DNA from: an uncultured Coriobacteriaceae bacterium
GTDB taxonomy: Bacteria > Actinomycetota > Coriobacteriia > Coriobacteriales > Atopobiaceae
Reading direction: 5' to 3'
Length of the DNA: 38,951 bases
NCBI GenBank assembly: GCA_902766835.1
Contig: CACXFC010000089.1
Coordinates: 1 to 38,951, forward strand
The notes under the pieces were generated by a model. It had not been told where the DNA came from. It searched no databases and worked only from the letters and a program-made list of their open reading frames with translations. This document shows positions 31,830-38,584 of the stretch, piece after piece; the first letter of the stretch is position 1, and each line of letters starts with the position of its first letter. The translations under genes and the position numbers were made by a program.

Positions 31830-32335
31830 AACCCAAGCGCGAGGTTCCTATACGTCGCAAAGTCGAAGGCGACCCCCGCGTTGGTGACACCGCCCTCCTC
31901 CACTTCCTCAAGCTCCCAGTCGGGGTCGGCGTCGAGGTTGGGGAAATAGGCGTCGGCAGGCACGCTCGTCCTGTTGCGCGTCACATAGCAGCGCTCGCAG
32001 CGCGGAAGCAGGGAGCGATAGAGGCGCTCGCCGCCAATAAGCCACACCCCGCGCCCCTCCTCGTCGGGAGCCACCAGCTCCAAGGCCGCGTCAAGCGAGT
32101 GGGCGCACTCGATGCCCGGATGGTCGCTCCCGTAGGAGGGCTGACGGGTCACCACCACGTTGCGGCGCCCCTTGAGCGGGCCATTGGGGAAGCTCTCGAA
32201 CGTCGTACGTCCCATGAGCACCGTCGCACCCGTGGTGAGCGCAACGAAGCGCCGCATGTCGTCGCGGTTGGGCACGATGAGGTGCCCCTCGTTGCCGATG
32301 GCCCAATCGGAAGTTACCGATACGATTGCGTTCAA
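31826..32335 (-). CDS. folA: Dihydrofolate reductase
   Basis: Reduces dihydrofolate to tetrahydrofolate with NADPH, recycling the dihydrofolate made by thymidylate synthase next door. Visible features are AIGNEGHLIV with the catalytic acid in RDDMRRF, TVLMGRTTFESFPNGPLKGR (NADPH site) and VWLIGGERLYRSLLP. The usual LPW is replaced by LIV. The protein is 169 aa. The start is a TTG at 32335 behind GGGGAG; the ATG at 32340 is in another frame and stops at once. It lies 33 bp downstream of thyA in the same direction. Confidence 0.92.
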   Translation of the reverse strand: MNAIVSVTSDWAIGNEGHLIVPNRDDMRRFVALTTGATVLMGRTTFESFPNGPLKGRRNVVVTRQPSYGSDHPGIECAHSLDAALELVAPDEEGRGVWLIGGERLYRSLLPRCERCYVTRNRTSVPADAYFPNLDADPDWELEEVEEGGVTNAGVAFDFATYRNLALGF

Positions 32336-32368
32336 AGCATCCGCTCCCCTCAGATGGATGTGACGTAG

Positions 32369-33220
32369 TTAGACCGCAATGGGAATGTTCTTCACCTGCG
32401 GCCCCGTCTCATAGCCCTCGACGATCAGGTCGTCGGTGGTGAAGGAGTAGAAGTCGGCCACCGCGGGGTTGAGGCTCACGCGCGGCGCTGCGTGGCGCTC
32501 CCTGCCCATGAGCTCACGCACGATGTCCACGTGCCGGTCGTAGATGTGCGCGTCGGCAATCATGTGGACCAGCTCGCCGGCAACCATGCCCGAAGCCTGG
32601 GCCACCATCATCAACAGGATCGCATACTGGCACACGTTCCAGTTGTTGGCGGCCAGCACGTCTTGGCTGCGCTGGTTGAGCACCATGTTGAGCGTGAGGC
32701 GCCCGTCGGCGCGACGGTCGTCGGTGACGTTGTAGGTGCAGCTGTACGCACAAGGGTACAGGTGCATCTCGTGCAGGTCGTCGAAGGCGTAGGTGTTGGT
32801 CATGATGCGCCTCGAGAAGGGCGTGTTCGCCAGGTCGAAGAGCACGCGGTCCATCTGGTCGAACTCGCCTTCGGGGTATACGCTCACGCGGCCGATCTGG
32901 TAGCCATAGGCCTTTCCAATGGAGCCGGTCTCATCGGCCCACTCGTCCCAGATGTGCGGCTTCAGGTCGTGAATGTTGTTGGACTTGCGCTGGTAGATCC
33001 ACAGGATCTCGTCCATGCAGCTCTTGAGTGCCGTGCGGCGCAGGGTGAGGGCAGGAAACTCCTCACGCAGGTCGTAGCGGTTGCAGACGCCGAAGCGCTT
33101 GATGGTGTAGGCGGGCGTGCCATCCTCCCAGCGGGGACGCACCTTCTGCCCCTCGGTGGTGGTGCCGTTCTCGATGATGTCCTGGCACATGGCCACAAAC
33201 AGGTCGTCTGCCTTGCTCAT
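32369..33220 (-). CDS. thyA: Thymidylate synthase
   Basis: Methylates dUMP to dTMP using methylene-tetrahydrofolate, producing dihydrofolate. Length is 283 aa. Visible segments are RTALKSCMDEILWIYQRKSNN, ETGSIGKAYGYQIG, the catalytic Cys region HLYPCAYSC, NMVLNQRSQDVLAANNWNV and the C-terminal ADFYSF and NIPIAV tail, all standard for ThyA. The ATG at 33220 follows GAGGAG. It forms a two-gene nucleotide module with DHFR; the two upstream minus-strand genes may be cotranscribed. Confidence 0.95.
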   Translation of the reverse strand: MSKADDLFVAMCQDIIENGTTTEGQKVRPRWEDGTPAYTIKRFGVCNRYDLREEFPALTLRRTALKSCMDEILWIYQRKSNNIHDLKPHIWDEWADETGSIGKAYGYQIGRVSVYPEGEFDQMDRVLFDLANTPFSRRIMTNTYAFDDLHEMHLYPCAYSCTYNVTDDRRADGRLTLNMVLNQRSQDVLAANNWNVCQYAILLMMVAQASGMVAGELVHMIADAHIYDRHVDIVRELMGRERHAAPRVSLNPAVADFYSFTTDDLIVEGYETGPQVKNIPIAV

Positions 33221-33300
33221 TGCAACTCCTCACCATCTTGCAGCGCGCACGGCGCATCGTTCGTTCGTCTTCCTCCAAGGACCGTCCCCGTTGCACATGG

Positions 33301-34149
33301 CTAGCGGTTCGCGGAATGCTGGAGGGCATCCTTGAACTCGTTGGCGGCATTCAGCGATGCCTGGGCCACGGCGTCATCGGTCTTTGCAACCTCGCCATAG
33401 CTCACCTCGTCGGCCTTCTGGAACAACTCTATCTGGGCGGCAATTGCCTGCCAACGTGCAATTGCCGCGCTCTTGCCCCGCTCAAGGCCTCCGGAGACCT
33501 CTGCCGCGTTGTTTCCCTCTATTGCGGGCAGTGCAACGGCGCGCAGCGACTCCTCGGTCTCCTTGGCCAGCGTCGCAGCCTTCTCAAGTGCCTCGCCCTG
33601 ATCCTTGTCGTTCCAGGCCACACCGTGCAGCAGGTTGGCCAGCTCGGTCGAGGCATCGCGGTCGATGAGGACCATCTCGCGAATGGTGGTGCGCACCGTA
33701 CCCTCGGCATTTGCATAGTCGGAGGCATAGAGCAGCGAGTCTATGGTGTCACGCGTGGCACTCAGCTCGGCGCCCATGACATCCTTGACCTCAACCATCT
33801 CGGACTCTCCGCCCTGCGGCCCCTGCTCGTCGACTACCTCATCCTCCCAGCCCCACGGGCCGTAGTCGTAGTCCTCATAGTTCTCATAGCCATCGGGATA
33901 CTCGTCGAAATAGACGTCATCCTCATACGGTGCACTCCCGTTGGAGCCAAGCTCCTCGTGAAAGGCCAGGCCAACGAGCCGCATGCACCCGGACGCGCAC
34001 GCCCCAAGCGTCAGGCACACCACAACCACGACGGCTGCGATGAGATAGGCACCATTGCCAGACTTTGCATTGTCGGGCGAAGTGGTGCCCGATGCCGTCT
34101 CTATCGAGCGCTTCTCGCGCGCGTCGGTCTCGTTATTGTCCAGAGCCAT
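33301..34149 (-). CDS. Membrane-anchored protein of unknown function with acidic Tyr-rich linker
   Basis: Not recognised as a known family. The 282-aa protein has a 30-residue cytoplasmic N terminus and one hydrophobic segment (about 34-54, ending CLTLGACASGC). That segment could be a membrane anchor or a late lipobox. It continues with a very acidic linker rich in Asp, Glu, Tyr and Gly (about 70-115), then a helical domain of about 160 residues rich in Ala and Glu, ending near the C terminus. The helical part suggests an extracytoplasmic domain tethered by the linker. I chose the ATG at 34149 behind GGAGGG. It lies upstream of thyA on the same strand. Confidence 0.7.
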   Translation of the reverse strand: MALDNNETDAREKRSIETASGTTSPDNAKSGNGAYLIAAVVVVVCLTLGACASGCMRLVGLAFHEELGSNGSAPYEDDVYFDEYPDGYENYEDYDYGPWGWEDEVVDEQGPQGGESEMVEVKDVMGAELSATRDTIDSLLYASDYANAEGTVRTTIREMVLIDRDASTELANLLHGVAWNDKDQGEALEKAATLAKETEESLRAVALPAIEGNNAAEVSGGLERGKSAAIARWQAIAAQIELFQKADEVSYGEVAKTDDAVAQASLNAANEFKDALQHSANR

Positions 34150-34237
34150 CAAAGCCCTCCTCACGCCTCATGCCTCGTTGCCATGATACCCTTCGGGACC
34201 ACGGCCACATGCTGCCTGCGGCATCCTCACAGCCCGC

Positions 34238-34654
34238 CTACAGGTGCGTTGATGCGAATATCTGGTCCCAGTAGCGGCCAAGCACCTCCACGACCCTGCG
34301 GTCTTGCGGCTGCCAGGTGAGATCTGCCAGCTCGTCGCGCCCGACCCATACGCCCTCGGCGCTCTCGTTCAGTGCTCCCTCGCCGCCAGGCACCGGGAAG
34401 CAGACGTAGCACTCGAGGCTCGCTTGGGAGGCGTCGTCGGCTGGTTCCACCGTGTCAAGCAGCCACATGGTGGAAAGACGTGCGCCAAAGCGCTCGCGTG
34501 CCAGACGTCGCAGGGCCTCCACGGCGGACTCCCCTACCTCCGCACGGGCAGCTGGAAACTCCCAGCTCGTCGCATCTTGGCCCTGCGTGCAGCGGGCCGC
34601 AAACACGCGCTCGTCCCTTACGATGATGGCCACCACGGCTGCAACGGCTTGCAT
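34238..34654 (-). CDS. Nudix-fold protein with degenerate Nudix box
   Basis: The overall sequence (VAAVVAIIVRDERVFAARC near the start, WEFPAARAEVGESAVEALRR in the middle) matches MutT/CTP pyrophosphohydrolase-type Nudix proteins of about 135 aa. The catalytic box is altered: the opening Gly residues are Ala/Ala, and the REUXEE core reads RRLARE, so two of the three conserved glutamates are Arg. The protein is 138 aa. It may be inactive or use another chemistry, perhaps binding nucleotides as a regulator. The ATG at 34654 follows GAGGAGGAG. A TAGAAT box lies about 30 bp upstream. Confidence 0.75.
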   Translation of the reverse strand: MQAVAAVVAIIVRDERVFAARCTQGQDATSWEFPAARAEVGESAVEALRRLARERFGARLSTMWLLDTVEPADDASQASLECYVCFPVPGGEGALNESAEGVWVGRDELADLTWQPQDRRVVEVLGRYWDQIFASTHL

Positions 34655-34739
34655 GACTCCTCCTCGTGCTTGGCAACAGGTTTCATTCTACCGTTGACCA
34701 TGCGCGACGGCAGCAGAGTTTGAGTATCCTGTTGTTCTC

Positions 34740-34808
34740 CTGACGTTACTCAGGGGCATCGCCAGACCTAGGTGCGTTTATCCGGCACCACCCCTGGTTT
34801 AGCGTCAG
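34740..34808. repeat. Compound nested inverted repeat between divergent genes
   Basis: Three nested perfect stems are visible: CTGACG/CGTCAG (34740-34745, 34803-34808), CAGGGG/CCCCTG (34751-34756, 34791-34796) and GGTGC/GCACC (34771-34775, 34785-34789). They are joined by internal loops. It sits between the putative promoters of the degenerate Nudix gene and the CDF gene. It could be a structured RNA or a DNA element; no known riboswitch consensus was recognised. Confidence 0.6.
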
Positions 34809-34833
34809 CACTACCCTGTCGTGCGGCAGATGG

Positions 34834-34896
34834 TTTCAAAGAATTGAAAAAGTTATTTGTTTGTGCACTAACATTTTGTGTCATAATGGTAGTGCA
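34834..34896 (+). promoter_or_regulatory. Promoter and operator-like region of the CDF transporter gene
   Basis: TTTCAA-AGAA-TTGAAA (34834-34849) is a perfect 6-bp inverted repeat. CATAAT (34882-34887) is a good -10 box with an unclear -35 (TTTGTG at 16 bp). The -10 is flanked by TGCACTA (34864-34870) and TAGTGCA (34890-34896), a perfect 7-bp inverted repeat. The two repeats are candidate sites for a metal-responsive repressor, by inference from the downstream gene. Confidence 0.45.
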
Positions 34897-34920
34897 TCAG
34901 ACACTTGAAGGAGCATAGAC

Positions 34921-36033
34921 ATGGATATGAGCCGTGATCAGCAAATCGTGCGCGTCAGTTACGTGGGCATTGGAGGCAACGTCGTTCTGGCAGCTCTGAA
35001 GGCCGCCATCGGTGTGTTCACCGGCTCCATTGCCATCGCGCTTGACGCCGTCAACAACCTTTCGGACGCCCTCTCCTCGCTCATCACCATCATTGGCACG
35101 AAGCTGGCGTCTCGCCCAGCCGACCGCAAGCACCCCTTCGGCTATGGCCGCGTGGAGTACCTCTCCGCCATCATCATCTCGGCCATCGTCCTCACGGCTG
35201 GCCTCACCTCGCTGCGCGAGTCGGTTGCGGCCATCATTCACCCCACAGAGCCCTCCTATGACATTGTGTCGCTCGTCATCCTTGTCATTGCGGTTGCCGT
35301 GAAGGTGGCCCTGGGACGCTACTTCATCGCTGCGGGCAAGCGCCTCTCCTCCGATTCGCTGATTGCCTCGGGCACTGACGCCACCATGGACGCCGTCATT
35401 TCCACGACAACGGTCATCGCCGCCATCCTGTACCTCACCTTGGGCATCAAGATAGAGGCCTGGCTGGGCGCCGTCATCTCCGTCGTCATCATCAAGAGCG
35501 GCATCGAGATGCTCACCGAGACGCTTTCGAAGGTCCTCGGGGAGCGTGCCGACTCCGAGCTTTCACGTGCCATCAAGCAGACCGTCGAGTCGGTGGATGG
35601 TGTGGAGGGCGCCTACGACCTGTTCCTGTATGACTACGGTCCCGAACGCATCCAAGGTTCGGTGCACATTGGCGTCAGCGATGCCATGACCGCAGCTCAG
35701 ATTGACAGCATCACCAAGAAGATCCAGGAGAAGGTGCTGCGCGAGCACGGCGTCATCCTGGTGGCCGTGGGCATCTATGCCACCAACGACTCGGACTCGC
35801 TGGCAGGCCAGATGCGTGCCACCATCGCGGGCATCGTGTGGTCGCACGAGCACATCCGCGAGATGCACGGATTCTACGTGGACCAGAAGACCAAGACGGT
35901 GCGCTTTGACGTGGTCATTGGCTTTGAGGACCCAAACCGCGCAGCCACGCGCGACGCCATCCAGAAGGAATGCGAGCAGGCCTTCCCCGGCTACACGTTC
36001 ATGATCTTCCTCGACTCCGACGTGTCTGACTAG
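34921..36033 (+). CDS. Cation diffusion facilitator (CDF) metal exporter, probably Mn2+ type
   Basis: Exports divalent metal from the cytoplasm by proton exchange. Six transmembrane segments span about residues 12-190, and a cytosolic domain of about 180 residues follows, longer than usual. HPFGYGRVEY is a CDF signature. The transport site lines up at N45, D49, D153 and D157 (NNLSD and TDATMD). The Asn-Asp/Asp-Asp set is associated with manganese exporters such as MntE, whereas the E. coli FieF site is Asp-Asp-His-Asp at the same numbers. Length is 370 aa. The ATG at 34921 follows GAAGGAG. Metal specificity is inferred, not shown. Confidence 0.88.
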   Translation: MDMSRDQQIVRVSYVGIGGNVVLAALKAAIGVFTGSIAIALDAVNNLSDALSSLITIIGTKLASRPADRKHPFGYGRVEYLSAIIISAIVLTAGLTSLRESVAAIIHPTEPSYDIVSLVILVIAVAVKVALGRYFIAAGKRLSSDSLIASGTDATMDAVISTTTVIAAILYLTLGIKIEAWLGAVISVVIIKSGIEMLTETLSKVLGERADSELSRAIKQTVESVDGVEGAYDLFLYDYGPERIQGSVHIGVSDAMTAAQIDSITKKIQEKVLREHGVILVAVGIYATNDSDSLAGQMRATIAGIVWSHEHIREMHGFYVDQKTKTVRFDVVIGFEDPNRAATRDAIQKECEQAFPGYTFMIFLDSDVSD

Positions 36034-36076
36034 GGGCGCAACCGTCCCGCACGAGGGCCATTTCGAAAGGGCGAGG

Positions 36077-36177
36077 TGGAGCGGAAAACTCCCCGGCACT
36101 TAAGTGCTCCCGCATGCGATTGCGGACTCGTATCCGCACCCATGGAGCACTTAAGTGCCGGGGAGTTTTCCGCTCCA
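36077..36177. repeat. 101-bp inverted-repeat element with 34-bp perfect arms between convergent genes
   Basis: 36077-36110 and 36144-36177 are exact reverse complements. The 33-nt centre contains a further hairpin, TGCGGA/TCCGCA (36121-36126 and 36133-36138). Each arm also contains the 12-bp palindrome GCACTTAAGTGC. No coding frame is present. It lies between the convergent CDF and lipoprotein genes and is unrelated in sequence to the palindromes at 5865 and 11851. It may be a MITE/REP-like element or a bidirectional terminator. Confidence 0.9.
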
Positions 36178-36212
36178 GCACCCGTACTGGGCTCGCTTGA
36201 CTCATGTTTGGG

Positions 36213-36250
36213 CACAACAGAAAGGCGCCCCTGGCTGGTCAGGAGCGCCT
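36213..36250 (-). terminator. Terminator after the lipoprotein gene
   Basis: An 11-bp stem with one G-T pair (36223-36233 with 36240-36250, AGGCGC type) and a 6-nt loop is followed on the minus strand by TTCTGTTGT. It lies 21 bp beyond the lipoprotein stop. Confidence 0.75.
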
Positions 36251-36271
36251 CATTTCAGTCTGTCGTATCTC

Positions 36272-36871
36272 TTAGAGCTGGATACCGCCATACATTGCGG
36301 AGACGACCTCGTTGACCGACTGCTCATCGAGCTTCCACTCGCCGTTCACCTTGGTGAGCTTGAGGGTGGCATCGGTGGTGACCAGGTCTTCGGAGGCATC
36401 AAGCTTCTCGTAGATCTTCGCGAACAGGCCCTTGGCAACCTCGAGCTGGGGATTGTCGCTGTTCTGGATTGCGGTGTAGTCAAGGTTGGCCATGTACTCT
36501 TCCTGTGCGGCCTGCATCGCCTTGCCCAGGTCGGCATTGGTCAGCGAGAGGCTTGCCGTGGCGCCGTCCTTCTCGACCTTCACCTCGTTGATCTTGTAGT
36601 CAAAGTGCGAGAAGCAATGGCCCAGGAACTCGTAGATGTCAACGCCATACTGCTCGAGCTCGTCGAGGTTGACGTCCGACGCGTCGACAAACTGCTTCAG
36701 ATTCTCCTTGGTGGGATTCTTGAAGGCATCCATGACCTGGGAGACTGCCGAGCGGATCTGCTCCTCGTCATTGCTCTTCCCGCAGCCGGCAAGGCCGATT
36801 ACCAGTCCGAAGGCTAACACGCAACCCAACATGGTCGTCAAAATGCGTAGCAGGCCAGTGCGCTTGTTCAT
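36272..36871 (-). CDS. Putative secreted lipoprotein, unknown function
   Basis: The 199-aa protein has a lipoprotein signal peptide: basic start MNKRTG, hydrophobic core, and lipobox LAGC with the modified Cys at about residue 30. The mature part is soluble and mixed alpha/beta, with repeated short segments such as VSQVMDAFKNPTKENLKQFV and a later KLTKVNGEWKLDEQSVNEVV. This resembles small DUF4878/DUF5105-like (NTF2-fold) lipoproteins, but the resemblance is only at the level of layout. The ATG at 36871 follows AAAGGAG. A terminator follows. It appears monocistronic. Confidence 0.8.
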   Translation of the reverse strand: MNKRTGLLRILTTMLGCVLAFGLVIGLAGCGKSNDEEQIRSAVSQVMDAFKNPTKENLKQFVDASDVNLDELEQYGVDIYEFLGHCFSHFDYKINEVKVEKDGATASLSLTNADLGKAMQAAQEEYMANLDYTAIQNSDNPQLEVAKGLFAKIYEKLDASEDLVTTDATLKLTKVNGEWKLDEQSVNEVVSAMYGGIQL

Positions 36872-37007
36872 GATTGCTCCTTTGTCGTGCGCTTCCCCAC
36901 AAAGCCCACCATATCAGAAACCTGAAAACCTTATCCTGTGCCCGACCGCTAGTGGGCGGGGCAGTCTGGCAAGGGGCGCAAATCGGCCACGCGAGCGGCG
37001 GGACCCT

Positions 37008-37697
37008 CTAGGCTCTTGGCGAGAGCTCCTCCTCGAGGCGCATGACTTGGCTGCGGGCATCCTCGGCCGTGCAGCAGAGCTTGTGCCAGCCCCCATCGCG
37101 GGCGTCCTGCCAGCTCACACAGGGGCCAAAGCCATGCTGCAGGGTGCGGGCTGCCACCTCGAACGAGGCGTCGCCCTTCAAGCCCGGATAGGCAACCTGC
37201 CTCACGCTTGGGTGGCAGCGCAGATAAGAGGCCACCACCTGTGCCGCATCGCTTCTGCGGCGCCATGCCTCATCCATCTGAGCCAAGCGCTCCACGTGCG
37301 CGGCAAGACGCTCCTCGCTTGGGGCGTCCATGCCGTCAAGGCGCTCACGCAAGCCGGGAAGTACGCGCTCGGCGTCTGCGCTCAGCGCCACCAGGCATGC
37401 GTCACCTAGGGCAATGAGCTCCACGTGCGCCCCGAGGCGAACGCCCGCACACCCCTCTACCCCAATTGCGCTGCCATCGACGACAAGCGGCCGCACCTCC
37501 GCACGCGCCTCTGCCGCCAGCGCGCGGATGTCCCGGCATGCCACCGGATTGCCAACGAGGGGCTCAACCAGCTCAAGTGCGGGGTTCAGGGCTTGAAGCT
37601 CTGCAAGCATCGCGGCAAAGCAACGCTCTGGGAGCCAAGCCTTGCTGGCTCCCAGAGCGCGTGCGATGCTGCCATATGTCTGCGTGCATCCACTCAT
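37008..37697 (-). CDS. Truncated Cys/Met-metabolism PLP-fold protein (MetY-like) lacking the PLP lysine
   Basis: The 229-aa protein reads like a shortened O-acetylhomoserine sulfhydrylase. VEPLVGNPVACRDIRALAAEA aligns with the ETIGNP-DI-AIA block. VVD with D74 matches the Asp that holds the PLP ring nitrogen. VASYLRCHPSVRQVAYPGLKG and GFGPCVSW match the C-terminal domain. The lysine that binds PLP is replaced: where the family has HSATK, this reads LIALGD, with D99 at the Lys position. The first roughly 100 residues of a normal enzyme and a later block of about 70 are absent. It is probably a pseudoenzyme or decaying gene. No good ribosome-binding site precedes the ATG at 37697; an ATG at 37610 is an alternative. 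Confidence 0.6.
   Translation of the reverse strand: MSGCTQTYGSIARALGASKAWLPERCFAAMLAELQALNPALELVEPLVGNPVACRDIRALAAEARAEVRPLVVDGSAIGVEGCAGVRLGAHVELIALGDACLVALSADAERVLPGLRERLDGMDAPSEERLAAHVERLAQMDEAWRRRSDAAQVVASYLRCHPSVRQVAYPGLKGDASFEVAARTLQHGFGPCVSWQDARDGGWHKLCCTAEDARSQVMRLEEELSPRA
37624..37659 (-). terminator. Perfect 14-bp hairpin, possible terminator of the amphipathic-repeat gene, inside the next reading frame
   Basis: 37624-37637 and 37646-37659 (CGCTCTGGGAGCCA type) are exact reverse complements with an 8-nt loop, followed on the minus strand by TTGCTTTG. It lies 62 bp past the stop of the 37721-38395 gene but inside the start of the MetY-like frame. It could limit expression of that frame or be a coincidence. 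Confidence 0.45.
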
Positions 37698-37720
37698 CGA
37701 ACGGTGCCGTCAAGCGCTGC

Positions 37721-38395
37721 CTACTCGGCGCTGGCTTCCTCGGCGGGTGCCTCCTCGCCCTCGGTCTCCACGACCTCAGGCTCAACCGGCGCCTCAGCGG
37801 CGGGAGTGGGCTCCTCAACCTCGGGCTCCTCCACAACCTCGGCAGTGTCTGCCGCCGCGTCCTCGTGCACCTCAGGCTTGACCTCAACCTCAAGGGCCTT
37901 CTCGACGGCCTCGCCAATCACGCCGTCGCCGTCAAGGTCGGTCTTGGTCTGCTTCTCGATGAAGTCAAAGGCCTTGTCGAGCATGCCGGCTGCCCAGTCC
38001 ACGGCACGCTCGGCATGGGGCTTTGCTTTGTCGGCAAAATCGCTCGCGGCGCTCACAGCCTGGTCTACATAGGGCTTGGACTTGTCCATGAAGTCGCTTG
38101 CCGCATCCAATGCCTGGTCTGCGAAGGAGCCGGCCTTCTTCATGGCGTCATCCACGATGGGCTGAGCCTGCTGCGCGATGCCGTCGGCGGCATCCTGCGC
38201 CTGCTCGACGATGGGGGCCACGCGCTTGGCCGCCTCGTCAACATAGGGCTTTGCCTTGTCGGCGATGGGGCTCACGGCCGCGGCAGCCTGGTCGACGTAG
38301 GGCTTTGCCTTGGCATGCAGGTCCTCTGCCGTGTCGATTGCCTGGTCAACAAAGTCGTTAGCGCGGTTCTTCAGGTTGTCAACGTCAATTGCCAT
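37721..38395 (-). CDS. Amphipathic 18/11-residue helical repeat protein with EF-hand-like loop and acidic tail
   Basis: No known function recognised. The 224-aa protein has no signal peptide. Residues 29-147 are built from repeats starting (K/Q)(A/S)(K/Q/L)(P/D), of 18 residues (at 29, 47, 76, 105, 123) or 11 residues (at 65, 94). Examples are KAKPYVDQAAAAVSPIAD and QAQDAADGIAQ. Periods of 18 and 11 equal five and three helical turns, so each repeat makes an amphipathic helix as in apolipoprotein or LEA-like proteins that lie on membranes or lipid surfaces. DLDGDGVIGE (153-162) resembles half an EF-hand or dockerin calcium loop. The last 50 residues are Glu/Pro/Ala-rich. The ATG at 38395 follows GGAGG. 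Confidence 0.75.
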   Translation of the reverse strand: MAIDVDNLKNRANDFVDQAIDTAEDLHAKAKPYVDQAAAAVSPIADKAKPYVDEAAKRVAPIVEQAQDAADGIAQQAQPIVDDAMKKAGSFADQALDAASDFMDKSKPYVDQAVSAASDFADKAKPHAERAVDWAAGMLDKAFDFIEKQTKTDLDGDGVIGEAVEKALEVEVKPEVHEDAAADTAEVVEEPEVEEPTPAAEAPVEPEVVETEGEEAPAEEASAE

Positions 38396-38522
38396 TGCGA
38401 TAACCTCCATAGGTTGGTTCACGAGTTAATGACGATACTCTCATTGTCCCCGTTTTGTCTCACGCCTAACAGGCAAATATGCGCCGAGTACAATGCCTAA
38501 TCCGCAGACGGACTCCCACCAC

Positions 38523-38558
38523 AAGAGAAGGGCCCGCAGGCGCATGCCCACGGGCCCT
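38523..38558 (-). terminator. Terminator after thrS
   Basis: AGGGCCCG (38529-38536) pairs with CGGGCCCT (38551-38558) around a 14-nt loop. The stem is followed on the minus strand by TCTCTTGT. It lies 27 bp past the thrS stop. Confidence 0.7.
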
Positions 38559-38584
38559 CGTTCAGTGCTTACGCGCGTGAATGC

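Noticed and set aside
33220-34320. Plus-strand frame opposite the membrane protein upstream of thyA
   Set aside because: No start site or domain evidence; the minus-strand frame has a ribosome-binding site, a hydrophobic segment and sensible composition.
34740-34808. Integron attC site, SRP RNA, fluoride or NiCo riboswitch
   Set aside because: The core sites of attC (GTTRRRY), the SRP GGAA tetraloop motif and the riboswitch consensus segments that I know were not found; only nested pairing is supported.
37008-37697. Functional O-acetylhomoserine sulfhydrylase (metY)
   Set aside because: The PLP lysine is absent and about 170 residues of the normal enzyme are missing.
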